From the NCBI RefSeq assembly GCF_025998175.1, contig NZ_AP026695.1, positions 372,001 through 436,000 on the forward strand: 64,000 nt of DNA, in the 5' to 3' direction. Below, piece by piece: positions 7,042 through 14,649 of the stretch; positions within the stretch are counted from its first letter, which is position 1; every line of letters starts with the position of its first letter. The stretch comes from Nitrosopumilus zosterae (GTDB taxonomy: Archaea > Thermoproteota > Nitrososphaeria > Nitrososphaerales > Nitrosopumilaceae). A program made the translations under genes and the position numbers. Below the pieces are notes generated by a model. It saw only the letters and a program-made list of their open reading frames with translations, was not told where the DNA came from and did no database searches.

Positions 7042-8910
7042 TTGAGAATTTCATTTGTCATAATTATTGTAATGTTTTCAATGTCTTTGGTGTTTACCGT
7101 GTTTGGATTAGTGACATTTGATCTTAGTGTCAATGAAATAAAAAAATTGTTAGCAGTAAGAAATGAAAATTTTGCTTACAACATGATTCAAGGTCTAGAT
7201 AAACACATTGAAGAAAGAGTTATTGATTTTGAGGACCTTACAAAACTTGAACTAATTCATAATAAGTTGACCGAATCTAATTTAGAGTTTGAAAGAATTC
7301 AAGACATCACGGAATATCTAAACATCAAAGAACAAGAAATCGAATACACTAAAGTAACTCCCTTTGTAGGGCAAAGCGTATCTGATGAAATTTTGATTAG
7401 TGAACTTCAGGATACCATTGATTTTTACCATGATGAGTACAATTATGATGTAGTTGAGGAACTGTTTGTAACAAATGCATATGGTGCTAATGTTGCAATA
7501 GTATCGGGAACTTCTGACTATCTACAAAGTGACGAAGAATGGTGGCAAATAACAAAAGATGTTGGAAAGTATGTAGGTAAAATCCAATACAATGACGAGT
7601 ATGAAAGCTATTCAATTGATTTTGGATATCGAATAGATGATGCTCAGGGCAATTTCTTGGGAGTATTACGTGTGGTGATTACTATGGATGATTTTCTAAA
7701 CGAGTATGTTGAAGAATCTGATCTGCTTACAACATCAGGCCGTAATGCAATACTATTAGATGAAAACGGCCATTTGATATTTTCAAACGGGCAGATCACA
7801 ACATCTGATGCCTCTGTTTCATATTTTTCAGATATTGCACAAGGAGAAGACACAGGATATCTTGAATTAGATGACAAAACTGATGACTTTCTTTTGATTT
7901 CCTATGCAAAATCTACTGGATATAGAACATTTGAGGGGTTTGATTGGGTATCTGTTGTAGAGCAAAACAGCTCTTCTATTGTCCAAGAATTTGTAGAATT
8001 AAGAAATTCCATCCTGACAGTATCTGTTTTAGGAATGATAGTGTCTGTTGTAGTCGGAGTATTGATCTCAAAGGTGATATCTTCCCCACTTAGGAGACTA
8101 ACTGAAACTTCTAGACGTATTGCAAAAGGAAACTTTGATGTTGATATCAAAAAAAGTAGAATCAACGAAATCAACATAATTGGTAATTCTCTCAAGGAGA
8201 TGAGTGGTGATTTACAGAATCTAATTGACACAGAAAAGAAGCTGGCAGAGGCTCATGTTAAAATCAAAAATGAACGTATGACTGCCATGGGAGAACTATC
8301 TGCAAGCATGGCACATAACATGAAAAATCCTTTAGGAATAATTCAAAGCTCAGCACACATTTTACAAAAAAACACCATGGACAAAGAGATGGACGATGTT
8401 GTAAAAAGAATGAATAGAGCTATAGATAGAATGTCTCATCAAATCAATGATGTTTTAAATTATGTTCGAACTACCCCGTTGGAAAAAAACACAATAAAAA
8501 TAACTGATTTGTTAAATTCTGCAAAAAACACATTAGAGATTCCAGAACACATAACAATCTCTGTACCTGATTCTAGTATTGAGATTAGCTGTGATGTACG
8601 AAAGATGGAAATTGTGTTTACAAATATTTTCTTAAATGCAATTCAGGCAATAGGAACAGAACAAGGAAAAGTCATCTGCAAAATTGATCAAAACAAAACT
8701 AGTGCAATCATTGAAATACAGGATTCAGGTCCAGGAATACCAAAAAATCTAATGTCTCAAATATTCAATCCTCTAGTTACTTCTAAGCAAAAAGGCACTG
8801 GATTGGGTCTGTCTACATGTAAAAATGTTATAGAACAACACGGTGGCACCATTGCTGTTCAAAATAATCCTACCCGATTTACAATCACTATTCCCCTATC
8901 TCAATCCTAA
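7042..8910 (+). CDS. Sensor histidine kinase with extracytoplasmic domain
   Basis: The 622-residue protein starts at TTG 7042. It has a transmembrane helix at the N-terminus, an extracytoplasmic sensor of about 290 residues (Cache-like by position and size), a second helix near residues 320-345, a HAMP linker, and a HisKA helix with the phospho-acceptor in 'SASMAHNMKNPLG'. A HATPase domain follows with N box 'NIFLNAIQA', G1 'DSGPGIP' and G2 'GTGLGLST'. It probably phosphorylates the receiver protein encoded 50 bases downstream. The ligand is unknown. Confidence 0.92.
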   Translation: MRISFVIIIVMFSMSLVFTVFGLVTFDLSVNEIKKLLAVRNENFAYNMIQGLDKHIEERVIDFEDLTKLELIHNKLTESNLEFERIQDITEYLNIKEQEIEYTKVTPFVGQSVSDEILISELQDTIDFYHDEYNYDVVEELFVTNAYGANVAIVSGTSDYLQSDEEWWQITKDVGKYVGKIQYNDEYESYSIDFGYRIDDAQGNFLGVLRVVITMDDFLNEYVEESDLLTTSGRNAILLDENGHLIFSNGQITTSDASVSYFSDIAQGEDTGYLELDDKTDDFLLISYAKSTGYRTFEGFDWVSVVEQNSSSIVQEFVELRNSILTVSVLGMIVSVVVGVLISKVISSPLRRLTETSRRIAKGNFDVDIKKSRINEINIIGNSLKEMSGDLQNLIDTEKKLAEAHVKIKNERMTAMGELSASMAHNMKNPLGIIQSSAHILQKNTMDKEMDDVVKRMNRAIDRMSHQINDVLNYVRTTPLEKNTIKITDLLNSAKNTLEIPEHITISVPDSSIEISCDVRKMEIVFTNIFLNAIQAIGTEQGKVICKIDQNKTSAIIEIQDSGPGIPKNLMSQIFNPLVTSKQKGTGLGLSTCKNVIEQHGGTIAVQNNPTRFTITIPLSQS

Positions 8911-8960
8911 CAAAATGATTTCTTAGAAAGTTTTATCATGTGTAATAATTGACTTATTTT

Positions 8961-9323
8961 ATGTCAAAGAAGACAATTTTGCTTGTAGATGATGATATTG
9001 ATCTATTGGAGAATACTGCTTACATGATTAAGAGTATGGGATTTGACGTGGTTACTGCTGAAGATGGGCAAGATGCCGTACTCAAGTACAAGGATATTAA
9101 TCCTGATCTGACCATAATGGATGTTAAAATGCCAAAAATGGATGGGTTTGATGCGTTTTTTAAGATAAAACAGTTTGATTCTGAAGCCAAAGTTGTACTG
9201 ATCACAGCATTTGCAGTTGATGAAAAAAAGCATCTAAAGGCAAAAAGTATGTCTCTGGTAACTACTCTTAACAAGCCATATTCATTTGAACAGCTTGAGG
9301 AAGTTGTTACTGCTCATGCATAG
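8961..9323 (+). CDS. CheY-like response regulator
   Basis: The 120-residue single receiver domain starts at ATG 8961. The acidic pocket is 'LLVDDDID', the phospho-acceptor Asp lies in 'LTIMDVKMPKMDGF', the switch Thr in 'VVLITAF' and the Lys in 'LNKPYS'. There is no output domain, so it signals by protein contact. It follows the histidine kinase and is almost certainly its partner. Confidence 0.93.
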   Translation: MSKKTILLVDDDIDLLENTAYMIKSMGFDVVTAEDGQDAVLKYKDINPDLTIMDVKMPKMDGFDAFFKIKQFDSEAKVVLITAFAVDEKKHLKAKSMSLVTTLNKPYSFEQLEEVVTAHA

Positions 9324-9324
9324 A

Positions 9325-10188
9325 TTATTTCTTTTCTAATTTTTTTAATTTGGTAAACCTATTATTGTAAAATCTGATTGCCTCGTTTACAAAATCATAA
9401 TACCATGTTTTAATCAAGTCATTTCCATGGATTATTTTTTTCCATTGTTTGACCTCTAATGATGAATGTTTTCCTGTTGTTCTAAATTTTGTTGGAACCA
9501 GTAGATTGGTGTAAAACCAAATTGATATTTGGTTTGCAAGATCTTCTTCTTCAATCTGTTCAAAATTCTGTTGGTATTTCACATTTAGGTATGTCATTAA
9601 CTCATAAACTGGAAAATTTGAAATTTTTGATATCTGAACATTGTCCATGAACAAACCTGATGCTAAATTTTTCAACTTATACACTTCATTTCCTACATTT
9701 GATTTTAGGTAGTCCCATTTACCAAATACCATCGGAAGAACTGAGGAATATTTTTCAGCCATAGTATCAATCTGCTTGTCAGACAAATCTAAAACATCTA
9801 AACAATACAAAACTCCATGCAAAGATAATCTGTATTGATCTGCAGGTGCTTTGGCAAAACTTTTGCCGTCTTTTACAACCAGTCCTGATTCTAACAAACC
9901 TATAGTGTGTTTACCTCGTGCCATTCTGCCTACTAGTAATCTTCTGTTTTCTTTTTCTTTAGTTCTGATTGCAGAAGAACTGTTGATGTGTGTTTTTGCC
10001 ATCCCCCAAGTGGTAAGCGTTCCATTAAGAGCTAAAATCTCTAGTAATCTCTGGGAATTTTCATGATGTTTTGTTCCGCTTTTTTTTCTAAAAGAATAGG
10101 CTCCAAAAAGTCGTTGAGCCGTTGGCCTTGTAAACATTTTGTAAGCATGAAGGTTTCCGTACACAGTTCCTTGCTCATTTGATGGCAT
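9325..10188 (-). CDS. Putative helix-turn-helix protein, thaumarchaeal type
   Basis: The 287-residue protein is not recognised as a named family. Residues about 42-105 look like a winged helix: 'HENSQRLLEILALNGTLTTW', a basic 'RLLVGRMARGKHTIGLL' and 'ESGLVVKDGKS'. The rest is helical and ends in a Lys-rich tail. The start ATG lies within a TGGYATGCCA palindrome (10183-10192) that also serves the divergent gene at 10239. This makes it a candidate for the protein that binds the boxes, but that is only inference. Confidence 0.6.
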   Translation of the reverse strand: MPSNEQGTVYGNLHAYKMFTRPTAQRLFGAYSFRKKSGTKHHENSQRLLEILALNGTLTTWGMAKTHINSSSAIRTKEKENRRLLVGRMARGKHTIGLLESGLVVKDGKSFAKAPADQYRLSLHGVLYCLDVLDLSDKQIDTMAEKYSSVLPMVFGKWDYLKSNVGNEVYKLKNLASGLFMDNVQISKISNFPVYELMTYLNVKYQQNFEQIEEEDLANQISIWFYTNLLVPTKFRTTGKHSSLEVKQWKKIIHGNDLIKTWYYDFVNEAIRFYNNRFTKLKKLEKK

Positions 10189-10192
10189 ACCA
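10183..10192 (+). promoter_or_regulatory. Palindromic box, copy 4 (TGGCATACCA)
   Basis: It reads TGGCATACCACAATTTAG on the plus strand. It ends 46 bases before ATG 10239 and overlaps the start codon of the minus-strand gene at 10188. Confidence 0.6.
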
Positions 10193-10238
10193 CAATTTAG
10201 TAACTATCGTCTAATATTTGTCATTATATTGTTTGTAT

Positions 10239-10391
10239 ATGAGTCAACTTTTAGAACAAAGGCAACCTGAGCCAAAAAATATCCTGGTTGAAAGAACACC
10301 AGTAAAAGATGGAACAAAACTTTCTAATAATTCATTGTCTTGGGAAGATATTCGTGGATTAATTTGGTTAGAAACAGAGGATGATTTTTGA
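10239..10391 (+). CDS. 50-residue microprotein, VERTPVK family
   Basis: The product opens 'MSQLLEQRQPEPKN' and contains 'ILVERTPVKDGTKLS', then an acidic tail. It is paralogous to the 74-residue protein at 10983 ('SLVERTPVKERKKLS'). About 27 bases around this motif are identical between the two genes. The ATG lies 46 bases after a palindromic box, implying a leaderless transcript. A small exported protein follows 93 bases downstream. Function is unknown. Confidence 0.6.
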   Translation: MSQLLEQRQPEPKNILVERTPVKDGTKLSNNSLSWEDIRGLIWLETEDDF

Positions 10392-10484
10392 TTCGAAATA
10401 TCTTTGACTCTGTTTAGACACCAAAAAAGAAATAACAAAATCGAGGTTCCAAGTGAAATTCTGGAACCCTTCAGGTAATGACAG

Positions 10485-10772
10485 ATGAGAGCATTCCTAA
10501 TTGCATCTATAATTGTAATAATGGCCACAATCCTAGTTTTTTCAATGTTATTGCCTGCAAAAGCAATGAAATCTGATACTAGTGAACGATTATCCCCCAA
10601 ATCATTTGGAACAAAGATCAAAAATGACATGTGTTCGGTAATTTTCTGCAAGAATATTACAAGTGTCAAAACTGATCATCCTTCCAGTCATGCAAAAGAA
10701 GACTGGCAAAATAAACGACTTGCACAAATTTTGGTAAACTATCCAAAACTAATGTACTTGAAACTTACATAG
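10485..10772 (+). CDS. Small exported or membrane-anchored protein
   Basis: The 95-residue protein starts with a single hydrophobic segment (IASIIVIMATILVFSMLL), followed by a basic mature region containing one Cys pair (MCSVIFC). It has no recognised domain. It is the second gene after a box-driven microprotein, the same order as at 4948, 11289 and 25226. Confidence 0.6.
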   Translation: MRAFLIASIIVIMATILVFSMLLPAKAMKSDTSERLSPKSFGTKIKNDMCSVIFCKNITSVKTDHPSSHAKEDWQNKRLAQILVNYPKLMYLKLT

Positions 10773-10926
10773 TCTAACCAATACTTTTTTAATTTTATGA
10801 AAATCCTGTTTTACAAAATAGGATCAACACATACTAATCTTAGAATTTTATTTTTTCAAATTCAATCTATTCTTTAATCCTTGAATGAATCATATTGGTA
10901 TCATAAATGATATGGTCTTATTTATA

Positions 10927-10936
10927 TGGCATGCCA
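10927..10936 (+). promoter_or_regulatory. Palindromic box, copy 5 (TGGCATGCCA)
   Basis: A perfect palindrome, followed by CAAATAATTTTTTC as TATA-like stretch. It ends 46 bases before ATG 10983. The 10 bases 'TCAAATAATT' recur at the same place after copy 6. Confidence 0.65.
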
Positions 10937-10982
10937 CAATGTGGACGGCATTCTCAAATAATTTTTTCTCGTATACTAATTC

Positions 10983-11207
10983 ATGCAACTATTGCAGCAA
11001 AAAAATAGCCAATCTGAGGCTAGAAAAAGCCTGGTTGAAAGAACACCAGTAAAAGAAAGAAAAAAACTTTCAGTCATACATGAAGCATCAGGAACACCAT
11101 TCCAAACATCTATCCTGCAACAAGCTAGATTGGAAGCTGAAATCGCAGTGTATTGGTTGCTTAGCAAGTATGCCCAATCACTTCGTGCTGTAAAAAATAG
11201 CATATAG
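10983..11207 (+). CDS. 74-residue microprotein, VERTPVK family
   Basis: A paralogue of the protein at 10239: 'MQLLQQKNSQSEARKS' then 'LVERTPVKERKKLS'. It carries an extra C-terminal helix 'QQARLEAEIAVYWLLSKYAQ'. The start is fixed by the box spacing. The gene precedes the exported TPR protein. The basic Pro-containing motif shared by both paralogues could be a binding peptide. No known family is recognised. Confidence 0.62.
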   Translation: MQLLQQKNSQSEARKSLVERTPVKERKKLSVIHEASGTPFQTSILQQARLEAEIAVYWLLSKYAQSLRAVKNSI

Positions 11208-11288
11208 AAGTTTGACAAGCCAATACGAGAAGACAGGATTGATTTTTCTTATTGAAATTTGTTTTAATACCTGTATTTCTCAGCAGAA

Positions 11289-12425
11289 ATGGTAATTTTG
11301 AAATATTTTCTCTTTATCATTTTCTCCATTTTCTCAATTTCATTTGCATTTGGTCAGTCAGATAATGAAATTGACCTTCTGTTAAAAAACGCTAATTTAT
11401 TTTTCATGGAGCAAAAATATGAAGAAGCAATAAATGAATATGATAAAATTCTAAAGATTGATCCTGAACATATTGATGCATTAAACCACAAAGGTGAAAT
11501 CAGGCTGCTTCAGGGAAAGTATGTAAAAGCACTCCAAAATTTTGAAAAAGTAATTAATTTGGATTCAAGTAATACTAAAGCCCAAAACGGATTGGGATAT
11601 GCACTTTACAACTTAGATCGTTATGATGCTGCATTAGACCAGTTTCATACCGTATTGGAAGTTGATAATCGAAACAATGATGCTTTGATAGGAAGTGGAC
11701 GGGTTTTGTTAAAATTGGAACAATACGATGGCGCCATTTTGTTTTTTGATCTTGTCCTTGAAAAAAAACCTGATGAATTAACTGCATTAATTTTGAAAGC
11801 ATATGCACTTGCAAATACAAACCAACACAACTCTGCATTGTCAATATATGATAAAGTCCTAGAAATTGATCCAGATAATGTAGATGCATTGATTGGAAAG
11901 GGAAACTACTATCTTGATTTGCAAGAATTTAAAACCTCGAAGATTCTTTATGAGGGGGCATTAGAAACTAATGCAGAAAATATTGATGCCTTGCTTGGAT
12001 TGGCAGAAATCAATCTTTTAGAAGGCAAACCAAAAAAATCAGGGCAGATTTACGACAAAATACTATCTCTTGATTCTGACAATGTGAAGGGATTGATTGG
12101 AAAGGGTCTATCTGTTATAGAATTAGACCAATCTGCTGAAGCCTTGAAATATTTTGATGAGGCTTTAGAAATTGATCCTGATAATCTTAGTGCTCTTGAT
12201 GGAAAAAATATTCTTCTTCAATCCAAAGTGGACACTTCCCTGGATTATATCTTGATAATTACAGTTGTAGGAAGCATCACGTCAATTGTTTCACTAATTC
12301 TTGTGATAACCAAGATCAAAGAAAATGCAGAATTACAAACTAAAATTGCCATTTCTGACGAACAAATTGAGGATCTAGTACTAAAAATGATGAAATATTC
12401 TGAGAAATCCAAAACTAAGGACTGA
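11289..12425 (+). CDS. Exported TPR-repeat protein with C-terminal anchor
   Basis: The 378-residue protein has a signal peptide (ILKYFLFIIFSIFSISFAFG), then about eight or nine 34-residue TPR units. These are marked by the recurring 'A(L/I)xxYDKxLExDPxNxxAL' pattern, for example 'YDKVLEIDPDNVDALIGKG'. A transmembrane helix lies near residue 320, followed by a charged helical tail. TPR arrays scaffold protein complexes. This one faces outward and could organise cell-surface proteins. It follows the box-driven microprotein at 10983. Confidence 0.88.
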   Translation: MVILKYFLFIIFSIFSISFAFGQSDNEIDLLLKNANLFFMEQKYEEAINEYDKILKIDPEHIDALNHKGEIRLLQGKYVKALQNFEKVINLDSSNTKAQNGLGYALYNLDRYDAALDQFHTVLEVDNRNNDALIGSGRVLLKLEQYDGAILFFDLVLEKKPDELTALILKAYALANTNQHNSALSIYDKVLEIDPDNVDALIGKGNYYLDLQEFKTSKILYEGALETNAENIDALLGLAEINLLEGKPKKSGQIYDKILSLDSDNVKGLIGKGLSVIELDQSAEALKYFDEALEIDPDNLSALDGKNILLQSKVDTSLDYILIITVVGSITSIVSLILVITKIKENAELQTKIAISDEQIEDLVLKMMKYSEKSKTKD

Positions 12426-12450
12426 TACATTCTGCTGGATTTTTCAAAAA

Positions 12451-12460
12451 AGGCATACCA
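12451..12460 (+). promoter_or_regulatory. Palindromic box, copy 6 (AGGCATACCA), S-layer operon
   Basis: Box AGGCATACCATAAAACC is followed by an AT-rich TATA-like stretch. No start codon lies at the usual distance. Instead, the base 47 after the box (12507) is the first base of the 5' arm of a long-range inverted repeat, so transcription probably starts there. Confidence 0.55.
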
Positions 12461-12506
12461 TAAAACCTACGCAATTAATATATCATTTTTTCACAAAATT
12501 TTTTTG

Positions 12507-12582
12507 GTAAAAACGTACATGATATCAAACAAAAATCTCAAACCCCATTGGGCCTTCCAAATGGTATCTGTTACGTTTTTAC
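12507..12582 (+). promoter_or_regulatory. 5' leader with long-range inverted repeat, S-layer operon
   Basis: GTAAAAACGTA at 12507-12517 is the exact reverse complement of TACGTTTTTAC at 12572-12582, 54 bases apart. The 3' arm ends 10 bases before the ATG at 12593, so pairing in RNA would mask the start region. The same design, with 52 bases between arms, precedes the gene at 26060. An operator read as DNA is the alternative. Confidence 0.6.
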
Positions 12583-12590
12583 ATTCATAA
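12519..12590 (+). CDS. 23-residue leader ORF inside the hairpin leader
   Basis: The frame ATG 12519 to TAA 12590 begins 'MISNKNLKPHWAFQ'. It spans the loop and the 3' arm and ends two bases before the ATG at 12593. Translating it would open the hairpin, as in leader-peptide control. The equivalent leader at 25987 has a 16-residue frame of unrelated sequence, so any role is positional. Confidence 0.3.
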   Translation: MISNKNLKPHWAFQMVSVTFLHS

Positions 12591-12592
12591 AA

Positions 12593-13933
12593 ATGGCTTT
12601 TATAAAATTGATACAGCCCTTTAGAAACATTAAAGTAATTTTAAAAAATAATTTTGATGTGAATGTGTATTTTCTTGTTATACTTACACTGTCATGTATT
12701 TTGATTCTTAATGTTGGAACATCTTACGCTGATGTAATTCCACCACGACATCAACAAAAAATTGGTATGTCCTCTGATGATGTTGTTTGTGATAGTGGTT
12801 TATTCAAAGTAATTAGAGAAAGAACAAATTCTGTTGCATGTGTAGAGCCTGAAAATGTGACTAAATTGGTTGGAATGGGTTGGGCAAAAAAAGTTGATGA
12901 CAAACAACTCTCTGACATGATTAACAGAAAGAGCATTCAGGTAGGAACTATCAACATATTGGAAAAAATTCCAGTTAGAACAAATGTTGGGAAACTTGCA
13001 TCAAGCACTTCTATTTCAGGTTATGACATTGTATTTGAGGTATGTGCTTCCACCTCAATATATGCACCAGATGTATTAGTTCGATCTGATAGTGAGTCAA
13101 AACGTTATGAGATGATTGAAACCATTACTGCAAACTCTTGTGTTCTTAGCGTTTCAAAAATCAAAGCAGCTGATGCAAATAGCATCACTGTCACATTGCT
13201 AAACAAAGGAGATATCTCACAAAAAGTTTTGTCACTTCAAAATGAACTTGATTCGTTAAAGCAACAACTTTTGGATGCAAAACAATCTTTCAAAAACCCA
13301 CAAGCATCTGATGCACAAATACAGGGAACAAAAATTGCTGATCTACGAAAACAAGTCAATGACAAACGCGAGGAATTACATCGATTATTATTTACCCTTC
13401 ATTCTCCACAAACAGATAAACAAAAATTAGAGAAATTCACGTTTTCTGGAAATGTAATTGAGGGAGAATCTGCATCTATTCTGTCTGTTATAGAATCTGT
13501 GCAAACTCCGGGACTATTTGATGCAATTTTTGAAGTATGTGCAGGAGATACGACTGTTAGATTACCTGTAGTCACAATTACTTCTGATAAACAAACCATC
13601 AAAATTAAACTAGGTGACAAAGTATCTGCCAATTCCTGCCAAATGACATCCGGCAAAATAGAGGCAGATGACAAATCTTCAATCAATATTACTCCTGCAG
13701 GTAACGCATCTTCTTCCAACAAGGTCACAGAACTTGAGATGTTGATTGGAAGTTTGACTGGACAAATGGTAAAGGAAAAACAAGTTCTCAAGGATCTAGT
13801 GCATGATTCTAACCGAGCCTCAAACTTTACAGAATTGTTTGATGCCCAAGTATCAAAGATTGTTGAACTAAGAAACCAGATCACCAATGCAAAAGCGGAA
13901 TTTAGCAAAATACTGTATCTTACGTATAACTGA
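12593..13933 (+). CDS. Exported coiled-coil protein with two 2-Cys domains
   Basis: ATG 12593 is chosen over TTG 12548 because it follows the hairpin arm and keeps the signal anchor (FLVILTLSCILILNVGTSYA). The 446-residue product has a module 'GMSSDDVVCDSGLFKVI' to 'VACVEPENVTKLVGMGWAK', shared with the protein at 21330. Two copies follow of a Cys-paired domain ('IVFEVCAS' to 'ANSCVLS', and 'AIFEVCAG' to 'ANSCQMT'), each followed by a coiled coil. It overlaps the next gene by one base (TGATG) and is first in the S-layer operon. It probably assists or anchors the surface layer. Confidence 0.75.
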   Translation: MAFIKLIQPFRNIKVILKNNFDVNVYFLVILTLSCILILNVGTSYADVIPPRHQQKIGMSSDDVVCDSGLFKVIRERTNSVACVEPENVTKLVGMGWAKKVDDKQLSDMINRKSIQVGTINILEKIPVRTNVGKLASSTSISGYDIVFEVCASTSIYAPDVLVRSDSESKRYEMIETITANSCVLSVSKIKAADANSITVTLLNKGDISQKVLSLQNELDSLKQQLLDAKQSFKNPQASDAQIQGTKIADLRKQVNDKREELHRLLFTLHSPQTDKQKLEKFTFSGNVIEGESASILSVIESVQTPGLFDAIFEVCAGDTTVRLPVVTITSDKQTIKIKLGDKVSANSCQMTSGKIEADDKSSINITPAGNASSSNKVTELEMLIGSLTGQMVKEKQVLKDLVHDSNRASNFTELFDAQVSKIVELRNQITNAKAEFSKILYLTYN

Positions 13934-14649
13934 TGAAAAAAATCCTCATTGGCCTTGCATTTGCTATATTGCTAACCACTAGCTACGTGCCGAACTCCTT
14001 TTCACAGGATGCTGTACCTCAGTGGATAAAACAGACTGCAGGGTGGTATTCGGACGGACTTGTATCTGAAAAGGAGTTCCTTGATGCAATTAGATTTTTG
14101 GTGCAAAACAAAATCATATTGCTAGATGAAACTGTATTAGATGATCCAACATTGCTTACAAATGATATTGTTGTATCAAAACCAAAAATACGTCAATGTG
14201 AAGTATTGTTCCAATCCTACAAAAACATTGGACCACTTCAATTCAAATCAAAATACTCTTACATTAATTATATTGATAGCTGTATGAAACTCTACAAAGA
14301 TCCGATATGGAGTTATCTGGGAAGTGACCGATACGACAAGTTGTCTGAAAGATTGACAGAACTAAATGAAAAACCACCAGAAAAAAAATTATCATATGAA
14401 CCATCTGCAAACATATTGGCCAAAACAAATCTTGGTCCTGAAAAATACAATGTAAAATTCAACATCTGTGCAGGTGATAAGGCAATTGATAAGGCCAAAG
14501 TTTTGGTAAAATCTCAGATCGAAGCAATTCAAGTTGGATCAAACAAGGATGTTCCTCCAAATGCATGCAGAACATATGAAACACTGATCTTTGCAAAAAA
14601 CCCTGATAACATTTTCATTGAAATTCTTGAACAGGTGCTTTTAGATTGA
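13933..14649 (+). CDS. Exported protein, PxWxK module plus 2-Cys domain
   Basis: The 238-residue protein has a signal peptide ending near 'SFSQDA' and the module 'VPQWIKQTAGWYSDGLVS', typical of thaumarchaeal exported proteins. A middle region with two Cys (RQCEVLF, DSCMKLY) follows, then a C-terminal 2-Cys domain ('KFNICAGD' to 'PNACRTY') of the type found in the gene before it. The start overlaps the previous stop, and its own stop overlaps the TTG of the S-layer gene. It is probably an accessory of the surface protein. Confidence 0.72.
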   Translation: MKKILIGLAFAILLTTSYVPNSFSQDAVPQWIKQTAGWYSDGLVSEKEFLDAIRFLVQNKIILLDETVLDDPTLLTNDIVVSKPKIRQCEVLFQSYKNIGPLQFKSKYSYINYIDSCMKLYKDPIWSYLGSDRYDKLSERLTELNEKPPEKKLSYEPSANILAKTNLGPEKYNVKFNICAGDKAIDKAKVLVKSQIEAIQVGSNKDVPPNACRTYETLIFAKNPDNIFIEILEQVLLD

